DNA of 9,591 bases from Candidatus Gerdarchaeota archaeon. GTDB taxonomy: Archaea > Asgardarchaeota > Heimdallarchaeia > JABLTI01. Of the stretch, positions 1 to 6,195 are shown in pieces. The position numbers and the translations under genes were made by a program. The stretch's first letter is position 1. Every line of letters starts with the position of its first letter. The stretch covers positions 1 to 9,591 of the forward strand of contig JAEOUJ010000083.1 in assembly GCA_016839405.1 (NCBI GenBank). Direction: 5' to 3'. The notes under the pieces are model-generated. The model saw only the letters and a program-made list of their open reading frames with translations, did not search any database and was not told the origin of the DNA.

Positions 1-45
1 ATGTTTTCTAAATCGCTCGTACAACTATCTCCTGGAAATAATTAG
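1..45 (+). CDS. Possible C-terminal tail of an upstream gene (partial)
   Basis: Frame 1 is open from the left edge to a TAG at 43-45 and encodes about 14 residues ending LSPGNN. It may be the end of a gene that starts outside the window. Nothing in so short a stretch identifies a family, and an open run of this length can arise by chance in AT-rich DNA. The ATG at position 1 is probably incidental. Confidence 0.15.
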   Translation: MFSKSLVQLSPGNN

Positions 46-143
46 AAGTCTCTATAAATCAAATCTAAAAAAGGATTTGGGTAAAGTAAAAAAAAATCTG
101 GATAAATTAAAAAGGAAATAACAACTATAAAAAATAGGAGCTA

Positions 144-620
144 ATGGGATTGATTAAAAAGAAGACATTAGGAATAATTATTGATGTTGTATTTGTTATA
201 GCAATAATTTTCACTGCAATATTTTTGCCACTATACTATCGAACAGGTGGACCAGTTATTGATGAAGTGATGTATTTAGAAATCGAAAATATTGAATGTA
301 CGGATAAATTGAATGATGGCTCATATATTTTGAAAGTGAGTTTAATTAATAAAAGATCGTTTGAAAAGTTACCAATAGGACTAGAAGGAGAAGAACTTTG
401 GAATTATACAACTGATTTTAATGTCAGTAAAAAAGTTCCTAATTATTTAAAATCACAAGAAGGAAGAGTAATTTTTGTAAAACTACAAAGAGGATTAAAA
501 TCTGAAATAATAAAAATAGAACCATATGAAATGGGTTTGTTTTTTGACTACTATGATTTATGGTTCAATAAATTTGGTGGAGAAATAAGAATAAAATTAA
601 ATGTTATGACATTATGGTAG
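144..620 (+). CDS. Hypothetical single-pass membrane protein, 158 aa
   Basis: I do not recognise this family. The protein starts with a short basic N-terminus (KKK at residues 5-7), followed by one strongly hydrophobic helix at about residues 9-31. The remaining 125 residues or so are polar, look beta-rich and contain no cysteine pairs or catalytic motif that I can see. This suggests an N-terminally anchored protein with a small extracytoplasmic domain; an uncleaved signal anchor is more likely than a cleaved signal peptide, because no clear small-residue cleavage site follows the helix. The ATG is supported by AGGAG at 136-140, although the spacing of 3 nt is unusually short. A TATA-like CTATAAAT lies at 52-59. 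The gene stands alone and converges on the tRNA gene 6 bp downstream. It is likely real, given its length, its ribosome binding site and its clear membrane topology; function unknown. Confidence 0.75.
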   Translation: MGLIKKKTLGIIIDVVFVIAIIFTAIFLPLYYRTGGPVIDEVMYLEIENIECTDKLNDGSYILKVSLINKRSFEKLPIGLEGEELWNYTTDFNVSKKVPNYLKSQEGRVIFVKLQRGLKSEIIKIEPYEMGLFFDYYDLWFNKFGGEIRIKLNVMTLW

Positions 621-626
621 AAGAAA

Positions 627-733
627 TGGTGGGCGGGGTGCGATTTGAACACACGACATCCTGCTAGTAAGGCAGGCATCATACCGGGATCCCCAACCCA
701 AAGCAGTGCTTTGGGTCTCTAGATCACCCGCCC
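627..733 (-). tRNA. tRNA-Val (anticodon UAC) with probable D-loop intron
   Basis: Read on the minus strand, a 7-bp acceptor stem GGGCGGG/CCCGCCC (733-727 with 637-631) is fully paired. The anticodon stem CCTGC/GCAGG is perfect and holds the 7-nt loop CTTACTA, giving anticodon TAC (669-667), which reads the valine codon GUA. The T arm GTGTG-TTCAAAT-CGCAC is complete with a 5-nt variable loop. The discriminator is A (630), and a CCA end is encoded at 629-627. The D arm (ATCT/TGAT, three good pairs) is interrupted by extra sequence. Removing 30 nt (about 689-718) leaves the common archaeal D-loop form AGCCCGGTA and a normal 74-nt body plus CCA. No intron is seen at the usual 37/38 site. The gene lies head-to-head with the peptidase gene at 826 and converges on the membrane-protein gene. 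Confidence 0.93.
689..718 (-). other. Putative tRNA intron in the D-loop (about 30 nt)
   Basis: The insert sits between the D-stem 5' strand plus AG (exon end near 719) and CCCGGTA (exon start near 688). It folds by itself into a 9-bp perfect hairpin, ACCCAAAGC/GCTTTGGGT (716-708 with 704-696), with a 3-nt loop. Archaeal tRNA introns are cut by the splicing endonuclease at bulge-helix-bulge motifs, and introns outside position 37/38 are known, especially in Thermoproteales. By eye I could draw only a relaxed structure: exon ATCT pairing with intron GGAT around the junctions. The boundaries could therefore shift by a few nucleotides. An alternative is an expanded, unspliced D-loop, which would be very unusual for a functional tRNA. 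Confidence 0.7.
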
Positions 734-825
734 ATTAGTTGAATGACCTTTTTGTTCTTCTTTTTGAATTTTTCGTTTAATTAATTTATTTCTTTCAATC
801 TAATTGAAATACTTAAAATAGAATT

Positions 826-2361
826 ATGTTTTCAAATCTTTGGTGTAAAAGCTTGGAGAACATTCCACAATACAAGAAGCTACTAGATTTGTATAAAGAA
901 AATGTTATGTTAAGTAATATTAGCCGCATTGTTCATTGGGATTATGAAGTTATGATGCCAAAAAAAGCTGCTAGGCAAAGAGCTGATGAAATGGCTATTT
1001 TGAGTGGCATAATCCATGAACGAATAACAAATCCAGAAATTGGTTTACTTCTTAAGGAAATTAAAAAGCACGATAAATTCAATAATCTTACAAATATCGA
1101 GAAGCGTAATATTGAACTTATTAAGAGAGATTATGACAAAGAAACTAAGGTTCCAAAAAAATTTGCTCAGTTATTAACCAAACATGGTGCTATTGCAACA
1201 GATAGTTGGAAAAAAGCGAAAACAAAATCTGACTTTTCAATTTTCAGAAACGATCTTGAAAAAATGATTGAACTAATGAAGAAGCGAGCTGAGTATTATG
1301 ATGCTGAAAGAGATCCTTATGATGTTTTATTAAATCATTTTGAAGAAGGTTTTTCAAAAGCTCTTTATGATCGCATTTTCAATGAGATAAAAAATGGGTT
1401 AGTCCCCATAATTAAATCAATTGCTGATTCACCAAATCAACCAGATGAATCCTTAATTTTACGTGAATGCCCTATAGACATTCAAAGAAATATTATCTTA
1501 GATGCAGTGCAGTTAGTTCATTATGATTTAGAAGGTGGAAGATTGGATGTAGCTGTTCATCCATTTTCTACGGGTTATTTTGATGATGTTCGTATAACTG
1601 TCAATTATAATCCGAATAATTTTACATCAGCATTTTTTGGTGGTATGCATGAAGCAGGTCATGCTTTATATGAACAAAATTCCCCTCAAGAATATAAATA
1701 CTATCCAGTTGGCACGTCATACTCAACTGCAATGCACGAAGGGCAAGCACGTTTTATAGAAAATATTATTGGTCGAAGTCCTGAGTTTTGGGAATTTTAT
1801 CTGCCAAAGTTTAAGGAACTTACTGGTAAAATATTTGAGGAGGTCGAACCAGAGCCATTTATTCATGCAATTAATGCTGTGAAACCATCTAAAATTAGGG
1901 TAAATGCTGATCCTGTTACTTATAATATGCATATAATTGTTAGATATGAAATCGAAAAGGATCTTTTTATGGATAAATTAACTGTTGATGAAATTCCTGA
2001 AGTTTGGAATACTAAAATGAATGATTATCTAGGTGTAGAAATCCAAAATGATGCAGAAGGATGTTTACAGGATACTCACTGGGCTTGGCAGTATTTTGGT
2101 TATTTTCCCACATACGCTCTTGGGAGTTATTATAATGCTCAATTCCTACAAACATTGAATAAAGATATGCCTGATTGGAAAGAAAATATCCGTTTCGGTA
2201 AATTATCGTTAATTCATGATTGGTTAAATAAGAATATACGAAATAAAGGTGGATTACAAGATCCTTTAGATCAAATTAAAGATACAACTGGTCATGAATT
2301 TTCTGCAAAATTCTTTATTGAAAATATTCATGAGAAATATTCTAAATTGTATGGTTTTTAA
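826..2361 (+). CDS. M32 family metallocarboxypeptidase (Taq carboxypeptidase type), copy 1
   Basis: This is a zinc carboxypeptidase predicted to remove C-terminal amino acids from peptides in the cytoplasm; no signal peptide is seen. At 511 aa it matches the usual M32 length of about 500. The M32 signature motifs occur in order: an N-terminal helical part with WDYEVMMPKKA (38-48), HPF (245-247), DDVR (253-256), HEAGH (275-279, the HEXXH zinc ligands and catalytic Glu), HEGQ (304-307, supplying the third zinc ligand Glu305), IRVNAD (357-362) and LQDTHW (414-419). All expected catalytic elements are intact, so an active enzyme is likely. I see no strong ribosome binding site before the ATG, so the message may have a short leader. 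A second M32 gene follows after 82 bp; by eye about half the residues are shared, so the pair looks like an old tandem duplication. A T-tract at 2370-2376 separates them. Confidence 0.95.
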   Translation: MFSNLWCKSLENIPQYKKLLDLYKENVMLSNISRIVHWDYEVMMPKKAARQRADEMAILSGIIHERITNPEIGLLLKEIKKHDKFNNLTNIEKRNIELIKRDYDKETKVPKKFAQLLTKHGAIATDSWKKAKTKSDFSIFRNDLEKMIELMKKRAEYYDAERDPYDVLLNHFEEGFSKALYDRIFNEIKNGLVPIIKSIADSPNQPDESLILRECPIDIQRNIILDAVQLVHYDLEGGRLDVAVHPFSTGYFDDVRITVNYNPNNFTSAFFGGMHEAGHALYEQNSPQEYKYYPVGTSYSTAMHEGQARFIENIIGRSPEFWEFYLPKFKELTGKIFEEVEPEPFIHAINAVKPSKIRVNADPVTYNMHIIVRYEIEKDLFMDKLTVDEIPEVWNTKMNDYLGVEIQNDAEGCLQDTHWAWQYFGYFPTYALGSYYNAQFLQTLNKDMPDWKENIRFGKLSLIHDWLNKNIRNKGGLQDPLDQIKDTTGHEFSAKFFIENIHEKYSKLYGF

Positions 2362-2369
2362 GTAAGCTA

Positions 2370-2376
2370 TTTTTTT
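2370..2376 (+). terminator. T-tract, possible archaeal terminator
   Basis: A run of seven T lies 8 nt after the stop codon of the first M32 gene. Archaeal RNA polymerase commonly stops at such oligo-T tracts without a hairpin. In a genome this AT-rich the tract may be fortuitous. Confidence 0.3.
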
Positions 2377-2400
2377 ATCTTATATTCAATAGGATATAAT

Positions 2401-2416
2401 ATTTTTATAATAAAAT
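2401..2416 (+). promoter_or_regulatory. TATA-like element upstream of second M32 gene
   Basis: The AT-rich stretch with core TTTTTATAA (2402-2410) lies about 35-40 bp before the TTG start. That would place transcription initiation near 2430 and give a short leader containing AAGGTG at 2431-2436. With the T-tract upstream, this suggests the second copy can be transcribed separately. The base composition makes TATA-like matches common, so support is weak. Confidence 0.3.
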
Positions 2417-2443
2417 AGTTACAGTTACAAAAGGTGTAAAAAA

Positions 2444-3964
2444 TTGGTTAAAATAACAAAAGAGATTGAACTCTTCGATAAATTACTATCAAAAATGAAA
2501 GAAATTTACGTACTGAATAATGTTATTAATACTATATATTGGGATTTGGAAACCTATATACCTAAGAAGGGGATTGAGCAGAGATCAGAGGAAATGGCAC
2601 TAATGAGTGGTATCTATCATGATAAAATGGTTGACTCTGAAATTGGATTGTTATTGAAAGAAATTAAAGAAAGTGATTTTTATGAAAAATTAACATATGA
2701 ACAAAAAAGAACTATTTATTTGATAAATAGAGCTTATGAACAACAAACAAGACTTCCTAAGGAACTTGTTGTTGAATTTTCAAAAGTTACTTCCCTAGCT
2801 ATAGATATATGGAAAAAAGCTAAAGCTGAATCTAATTTTGAATTATTTAAACCTCATTTAAAGAAAATAATTGAACTTGTTAAAAAACAAGCTTATTATC
2901 TCAATCCAGAGAAGCATCCTTATGATGTAATGCTTGATTTTAATGAACCTGGTTTTAATAAGGAATTAATTAGTGAATTGTTTTTAGAATTGCGCGATGG
3001 TTTAATTCCAATAATCCAAAAGTGTGTTAAATCGAAAAAACAACCAGATTATTCACTAATTCAGAGAAATTGCCCAATAGATATTCAAAAGCAAATGTCG
3101 GAAGAATTAGCCAAGATAATTAAATTTGATCTTGATAGAGGTCGTATTGATGAGACTATTCATCCTTTCACAACAGGTTATTATGATGATGTTCGAGCTA
3201 CGACTCATTATTTTGAAAATAATTTTAGTTCTAATTTCTTCTCAATAATGCATGAAGGTGGGCATGCTATTTATGAACAGAATTTACCAACAGAATACAA
3301 ATATCATCCAATTGGATTCAGCTGTTCAATGGGTATGCATGAAGCAATAGCTCGTTTTATTGAAAATATCATTGGTAGAAGCAGAGAATTTTGGCAATAT
3401 TACTTTCCTCACTTTAAAAAACTAACAGGAGGAATTTTTGCTGATGTGGAGTTTGAGTCTTTCCTACCTGCCATAAATAGAGTAATTCCTTCAAAGATAA
3501 GAGTAGAAGCTGATCCTGTTACTTATTCATTACACATTATTATACGATTTGAAATTGAGAGGGATCTTTTTGAAGGTAAAATCTCTGTAGATGATCTTCC
3601 AAATATCTGGAATCAGAAATATAAGGAATACTTAGGCCTGGATATTCAAAATGATGCTGAAGGCATTTTACAGGATTCTCATTGGGCTGGAGGTAGTTTT
3701 GGTTATTTTCCTGATTATGCACTTGGTAATATATACGATGGTCAATTACTCTGGAAATTGGAACTAGAGTTACCCAAATGGCGAGATTATATAAAGAAGG
3801 GTAATACAAGTGAAATCATCAATTGGTTAAATGAAAATGTTCACCAAAAAGGCAATTTGTATGATCCTATTGATTTAATGAAGAAAATTATCGGAGAAGA
3901 ATTAACAGCTAAACACTTTTTAGATTATATAAAAAAGGAATATTCTCAATATTATGATTTATAA
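2444..3964 (+). CDS. M32 family metallocarboxypeptidase, copy 2 (TTG start)
   Basis: This is a second predicted cytoplasmic zinc carboxypeptidase, 506 aa, co-linear with its neighbour over the whole length. Motifs are HPF (240-242), DDVR (248-251), HEGGH (270-274), HEAI (299-302), IRVEAD (352-357) and LQDSHW (409-414). The zinc ligands (His270, His274, Glu300) and the catalytic Glu271 remain. The motif usually written HES/GQ is changed to HEAI: the conserved Gln is replaced by Ile. Copy 1 also has WAWQ after QDTHW where this copy has WAGG. These changes sit close to the active site and could alter substrate preference. The TTG start is chosen because AAGGTG lies 7 nt upstream and the N-terminus then aligns with other M32 proteins; the next in-frame ATG would remove 17 residues of the first helix. 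A TATA-like box precedes the gene. Confidence 0.93.
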   Translation: MVKITKEIELFDKLLSKMKEIYVLNNVINTIYWDLETYIPKKGIEQRSEEMALMSGIYHDKMVDSEIGLLLKEIKESDFYEKLTYEQKRTIYLINRAYEQQTRLPKELVVEFSKVTSLAIDIWKKAKAESNFELFKPHLKKIIELVKKQAYYLNPEKHPYDVMLDFNEPGFNKELISELFLELRDGLIPIIQKCVKSKKQPDYSLIQRNCPIDIQKQMSEELAKIIKFDLDRGRIDETIHPFTTGYYDDVRATTHYFENNFSSNFFSIMHEGGHAIYEQNLPTEYKYHPIGFSCSMGMHEAIARFIENIIGRSREFWQYYFPHFKKLTGGIFADVEFESFLPAINRVIPSKIRVEADPVTYSLHIIIRFEIERDLFEGKISVDDLPNIWNQKYKEYLGLDIQNDAEGILQDSHWAGGSFGYFPDYALGNIYDGQLLWKLELELPKWRDYIKKGNTSEIINWLNENVHQKGNLYDPIDLMKKIIGEELTAKHFLDYIKKEYSQYYDL

Positions 3965-4044
3965 TTAATTATTTATTGTATATAACAAAAGATATAATTT
4001 GAGCTTCATTTATTGAATAATTACAATTGTAGAGTTAAAAAGCA

Positions 4045-4818
4045 ATGAAAATTCCAGTGACCACAAAAGATACTACCATTTCAAATCCTGAAGATATATC
4101 AGAAGCTCGTTCTATAGAGCTTACTGATTTAATTACTCATTTTGCACCTAAACAACCCCTTTCTGAATTTTTTAATTGGATAAAAGAATTTAATGACATT
4201 CAACAAAGTTATCCTGAGAATAAAATTATCCTAGAATTACTAGCAAAAGCTTTGAAAAATTCTATCAGAATGTTCGGTGAAAGAAAAAATTTCGCTGATA
4301 TGCTAAATATTCTGGATGATTTAGATACATTATATAATCAATCAGATAATCACGAATTAATTTGTCAATATTATGCAGAAGCATTATCAATTGCTATTTA
4401 CTACCTTCGAGGTTCTTGGGATGCAGAAGGAACTAATAAATTATTGAATAGGATTCGTTATTTATCAAAAATACATAATGAAAATAGAATAATTTTGTTA
4501 CATTTTGCTAAAAGTTACTCAAATGCTATAAATCGCTTTTGTTCAGATAGACATAATTTTATTTGTGATAAATTATTATTCGAGCTTCGTATGTTTGTGA
4601 ATAAACATAGGGATGATGTTGATATACAATCAGAATTTGCTCAAGCATTAATCAATGTTATAGGAACATTTGCTAGAGAACGAAGAACTCATGAATTGAA
4701 TCAAGTTTTAAATGAATTAAAATTACTTGCTAGTAGATTCCCTGAAAATGAGAAAATACAGTTATTAGTTACAAGGGCAACTATTCTTTCATCATTATCT
4801 GAAAACAGAAGTGAATAA
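4045..4818 (+). CDS. Helical-repeat (TPR-like) protein, 257 aa
   Basis: This is a soluble all-helical protein with about four repeats of 43-45 residues. They begin near residues 57 (PENKI), 102 (NHELI), 145 (NENRI) and 190 (DDVDI), with a partial fifth at 233 (PENEK). Each unit has the pattern of an acidic turn, a helix with A-x-[AS]-x-x-x-A/N-I, a basic turn, then a second helix rich in Leu (such as LNILDDLDTL and LNELKLLASR). This is an alpha-alpha solenoid resembling tetratricopeptide repeats, usually a protein-binding scaffold. The first 35 residues are polar and less ordered. No catalytic motif, signal peptide or membrane helix is seen. The ATG has no strong ribosome binding site. The gene follows the M32 pair by 80 bp in the same direction, so cotranscription is possible but unproven. 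The partner is unknown. Confidence 0.8.
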   Translation: MKIPVTTKDTTISNPEDISEARSIELTDLITHFAPKQPLSEFFNWIKEFNDIQQSYPENKIILELLAKALKNSIRMFGERKNFADMLNILDDLDTLYNQSDNHELICQYYAEALSIAIYYLRGSWDAEGTNKLLNRIRYLSKIHNENRIILLHFAKSYSNAINRFCSDRHNFICDKLLFELRMFVNKHRDDVDIQSEFAQALINVIGTFARERRTHELNQVLNELKLLASRFPENEKIQLLVTRATILSSLSENRSE

Positions 4819-4864
4819 AAAAAAGAAAAAAAGAAACTAAGTATCTTATTTTCTCTTTAGTTTC
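4817..4864 (-). terminator. Hairpin plus T-tract ending the surface-protein gene
   Basis: On the minus strand an 8-bp perfect inverted repeat (TTAGTTTC at 4857-4864 with GAAACTAA at 4833-4840, 16-nt spacer) is followed by a T-rich tract (complement of the A-run at 4817-4832). The stem overlaps the last codons and stop of the gene that ends at 4846. The layout resembles an intrinsic terminator, and T-tracts alone can terminate archaeal transcription. The tract also fills the gap between two convergent genes. Confidence 0.4.
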
Positions 4865-5907
4865 CTTAAACCTACTAAAGCAATGCTAAATACAACAAGA
4901 AGTGATATTCCACCAATTGTAAATAACGACAAGCTGAAAAGATTTGTAGGGCCTAGATTTAAGACATTCATTACTCCTATTTTAGGATCATGAATAATCA
5001 AATCACCTCTGTAGTAATTTAAGTATAATTTCTGTTCTGATCCTTCATTGTCATAAAAATTAGCTAAAACTGGTCGTTCAACACCATCTACAAGTGATAT
5101 TTCACTCCATGAGAAGAAACCTAAATAATCATTAACATTAATTTCAAGCTCTTTTTCTAAAGTAGAACGTTCGTATTCTTCATCTTCAGTTTCTTCATCA
5201 TATTCAACTTCACCTTCTACTTCAAGTTTAACATTTAATGCAAGTGCTGATTCATCGTCAATATATGGAAAGTTAGAAATTATTAAATCAACTTTTATTT
5301 CAGTGGGAGTGATTAATGTATCACCAACTTCTAAGAATTCACCTGTTGCATAAATCTTTGCTGTAAAAACATCATCTATTGTTGTAACTGTAAAAGTATA
5401 TAATTCTCCTTGTGTGAGATTTTCATATAAATAAGCAATTGGCTTAAAATCTCCTAATTCATAGATTTGAACTGCTGTATCAATTGAATCATCATACATA
5501 CTATCATTATTATTATCTATATACTCAATAATTTCAAAGAATTTTATGCTAAATTCTAACTCAGTTTCATTATCATCTATTTCTGTACTATATTCATATT
5601 TAATTCTAAGTGAATCATCTTCCGCTTTAATTTCAATTTCAATTTCGTTTTCAGTACTATTTGATTCAAATTCTGATGATATCTTTGCTTCATCACTATC
5701 CAATTCTATTTCGATTTTTCTCTCATTAAGATCTTCTTTATCATCATCAATACCATCATCATCGTCGTCATCATCATTTATTGTAAAGAATGATGGTTGT
5801 TCATCACTAATTGTATAAGCTTTAGTGAATGTTGCAGCAGCGAAAATTACTCCAAGTAATAATACTGCTAAGAATAATATTGAATTATTTTTCTTTATAT
5901 TCTTCAT
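4846..5907 (-). CDS. Secreted, membrane-anchored Asp-rich surface protein, 353 aa
   Basis: The N-terminus is a Sec-type signal peptide: a basic start (MKNIKKN), a hydrophobic core at about residues 10-25, and small residues near AAATFTKA. An acidic stretch of seven Asp followed by GIDDD (45-56) looks like a thrombospondin type 3 or EF-hand calcium loop. A second loop, DNNNDSMYDDS (131-141), also has the D-x-N-x-D spacing of a calcium site. The middle (about 60-300) is acidic and beta-rich with several N-x-S/T sequons. A C-terminal transmembrane helix (about 323-347) ends in the basic tail RKLKRK, so most of the protein should face outward. I recall similar proteins from Asgard archaeal genomes, but no function is known to me. 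The start is fixed by GAGG at 5920-5923 and an in-frame stop just upstream. The gene diverges from the operon at 6196. Confidence 0.88.
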   Translation of the reverse strand: MKNIKKNNSILFLAVLLLGVIFAAATFTKAYTISDEQPSFFTINDDDDDDDGIDDDKEDLNERKIEIELDSDEAKISSEFESNSTENEIEIEIKAEDDSLRIKYEYSTEIDDNETELEFSIKFFEIIEYIDNNNDSMYDDSIDTAVQIYELGDFKPIAYLYENLTQGELYTFTVTTIDDVFTAKIYATGEFLEVGDTLITPTEIKVDLIISNFPYIDDESALALNVKLEVEGEVEYDEETEDEEYERSTLEKELEINVNDYLGFFSWSEISLVDGVERPVLANFYDNEGSEQKLYLNYYRGDLIIHDPKIGVMNVLNLGPTNLFSLSLFTIGGISLLVVFSIALVGLRKLKRK

Positions 5908-5923
5908 TTAAATTTCCATCCTC

Positions 5924-5963
5924 TAAATTGTTTTCAGTCAAATTGACTGTAATTAACAATTTA
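5924..5963. promoter_or_regulatory. Nested dyad upstream of the surface-protein gene
   Basis: An outer 9-bp perfect inverted repeat (TAAATTGTT 5924-5932 with AACAATTTA 5955-5963) encloses an inner 7-bp perfect one (CAGTCAA 5935-5941 with TTGACTG 5943-5949, 1-nt spacer). The dyad starts 17 bp before the minus-strand ATG and touches its ribosome binding site (GAGG, 5920-5923). It could be an operator for a dimeric regulator or, if transcribed, a leader hairpin that limits ribosome access. The inner repeat is GC-richer than its surroundings, which argues against chance. Confidence 0.5.
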
Positions 5964-6032
5964 TTGAAAAACAGTAAATACCTTGACGTATAGAAAATAA
6001 TAATCCAAATAACTAAATGTTAATTTTATAAT

Positions 6033-6058
6033 AAAGTTATAATTTTATAAATAACTTT
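6033..6058. repeat. Inverted repeat around TATA-like sequence, overlapping a direct repeat
   Basis: AAAGTTAT (6033-6040) and ATAACTTT (6051-6058) form an 8-bp perfect inverted repeat around AATTTTATAA. The 11-bp TAATTTTATAA occurs twice, at 6021-6031 and 6040-6050, 19 bp apart. Both TATA-like copies could serve the minus-strand gene, although they lie more than 110 bp from its start. A small CAACT/AGTTG hairpin (6073-6086) and a tandem ATCAAATC pair (6098-6113) lie nearby. Regulatory meaning is unproven, and AT-richness raises the chance background. Confidence 0.35.
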
Positions 6059-6133
6059 GTTTTACTTTCGTTCAACTCCCTAGTTGCCATTTTTATTATC
6101 AAATCATCAAATCTCTTTGTGAGACAATGAATT

Positions 6134-6149
6134 TTTATTATATAATTGA
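6134..6149 (+). promoter_or_regulatory. Candidate TATA box for the 6196 operon
   Basis: TATTATATAATT (around 6136-6147) is about 50 bp upstream of the ATG, which would put transcription initiation near 6168 and give a leader of roughly 25-30 nt containing GAGG at 6179-6182. CTATATATT (6165-6173) is an alternative box if the message is leaderless or nearly so. Confidence 0.4.
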
Positions 6150-6195
6150 TTCATAATTTTGTATCTATATATTTAGCCGAGGAATGAGTTAAAAA

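Noticed and set aside
689..718. Long variable arm of a Ser/Leu tRNA
   Set aside because: The insert lies between the D-stem strands, not between the anticodon and T arms. The variable loop is a normal 5 nt and the anticodon is UAC.
1723..1932. Minus-strand open frame inside the first M32 gene
   Set aside because: It lies fully inside a conserved enzyme core, has no ribosome binding site and no recognisable protein character.
3540..3809. Minus-strand open frame inside the second M32 gene
   Set aside because: It is antisense to the conserved IRVEAD to QDSHW region, and the composition is typical of a shadow frame.
5740..5778. CAT/CGT trinucleotide run, a possible microsatellite or repeat array
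   Set aside because: It encodes the Asp tract of the surface protein, mixes GAT and GAC codons, and has no spacers or unit structure as in CRISPR.
5546..5818. Plus-strand open frame rich in Ser
   Set aside because: It is the antisense of the Asp/Glu-rich surface protein: GAT/GAA codons read as Ser-type codons on the other strand. The resulting low-complexity product has no independent support.
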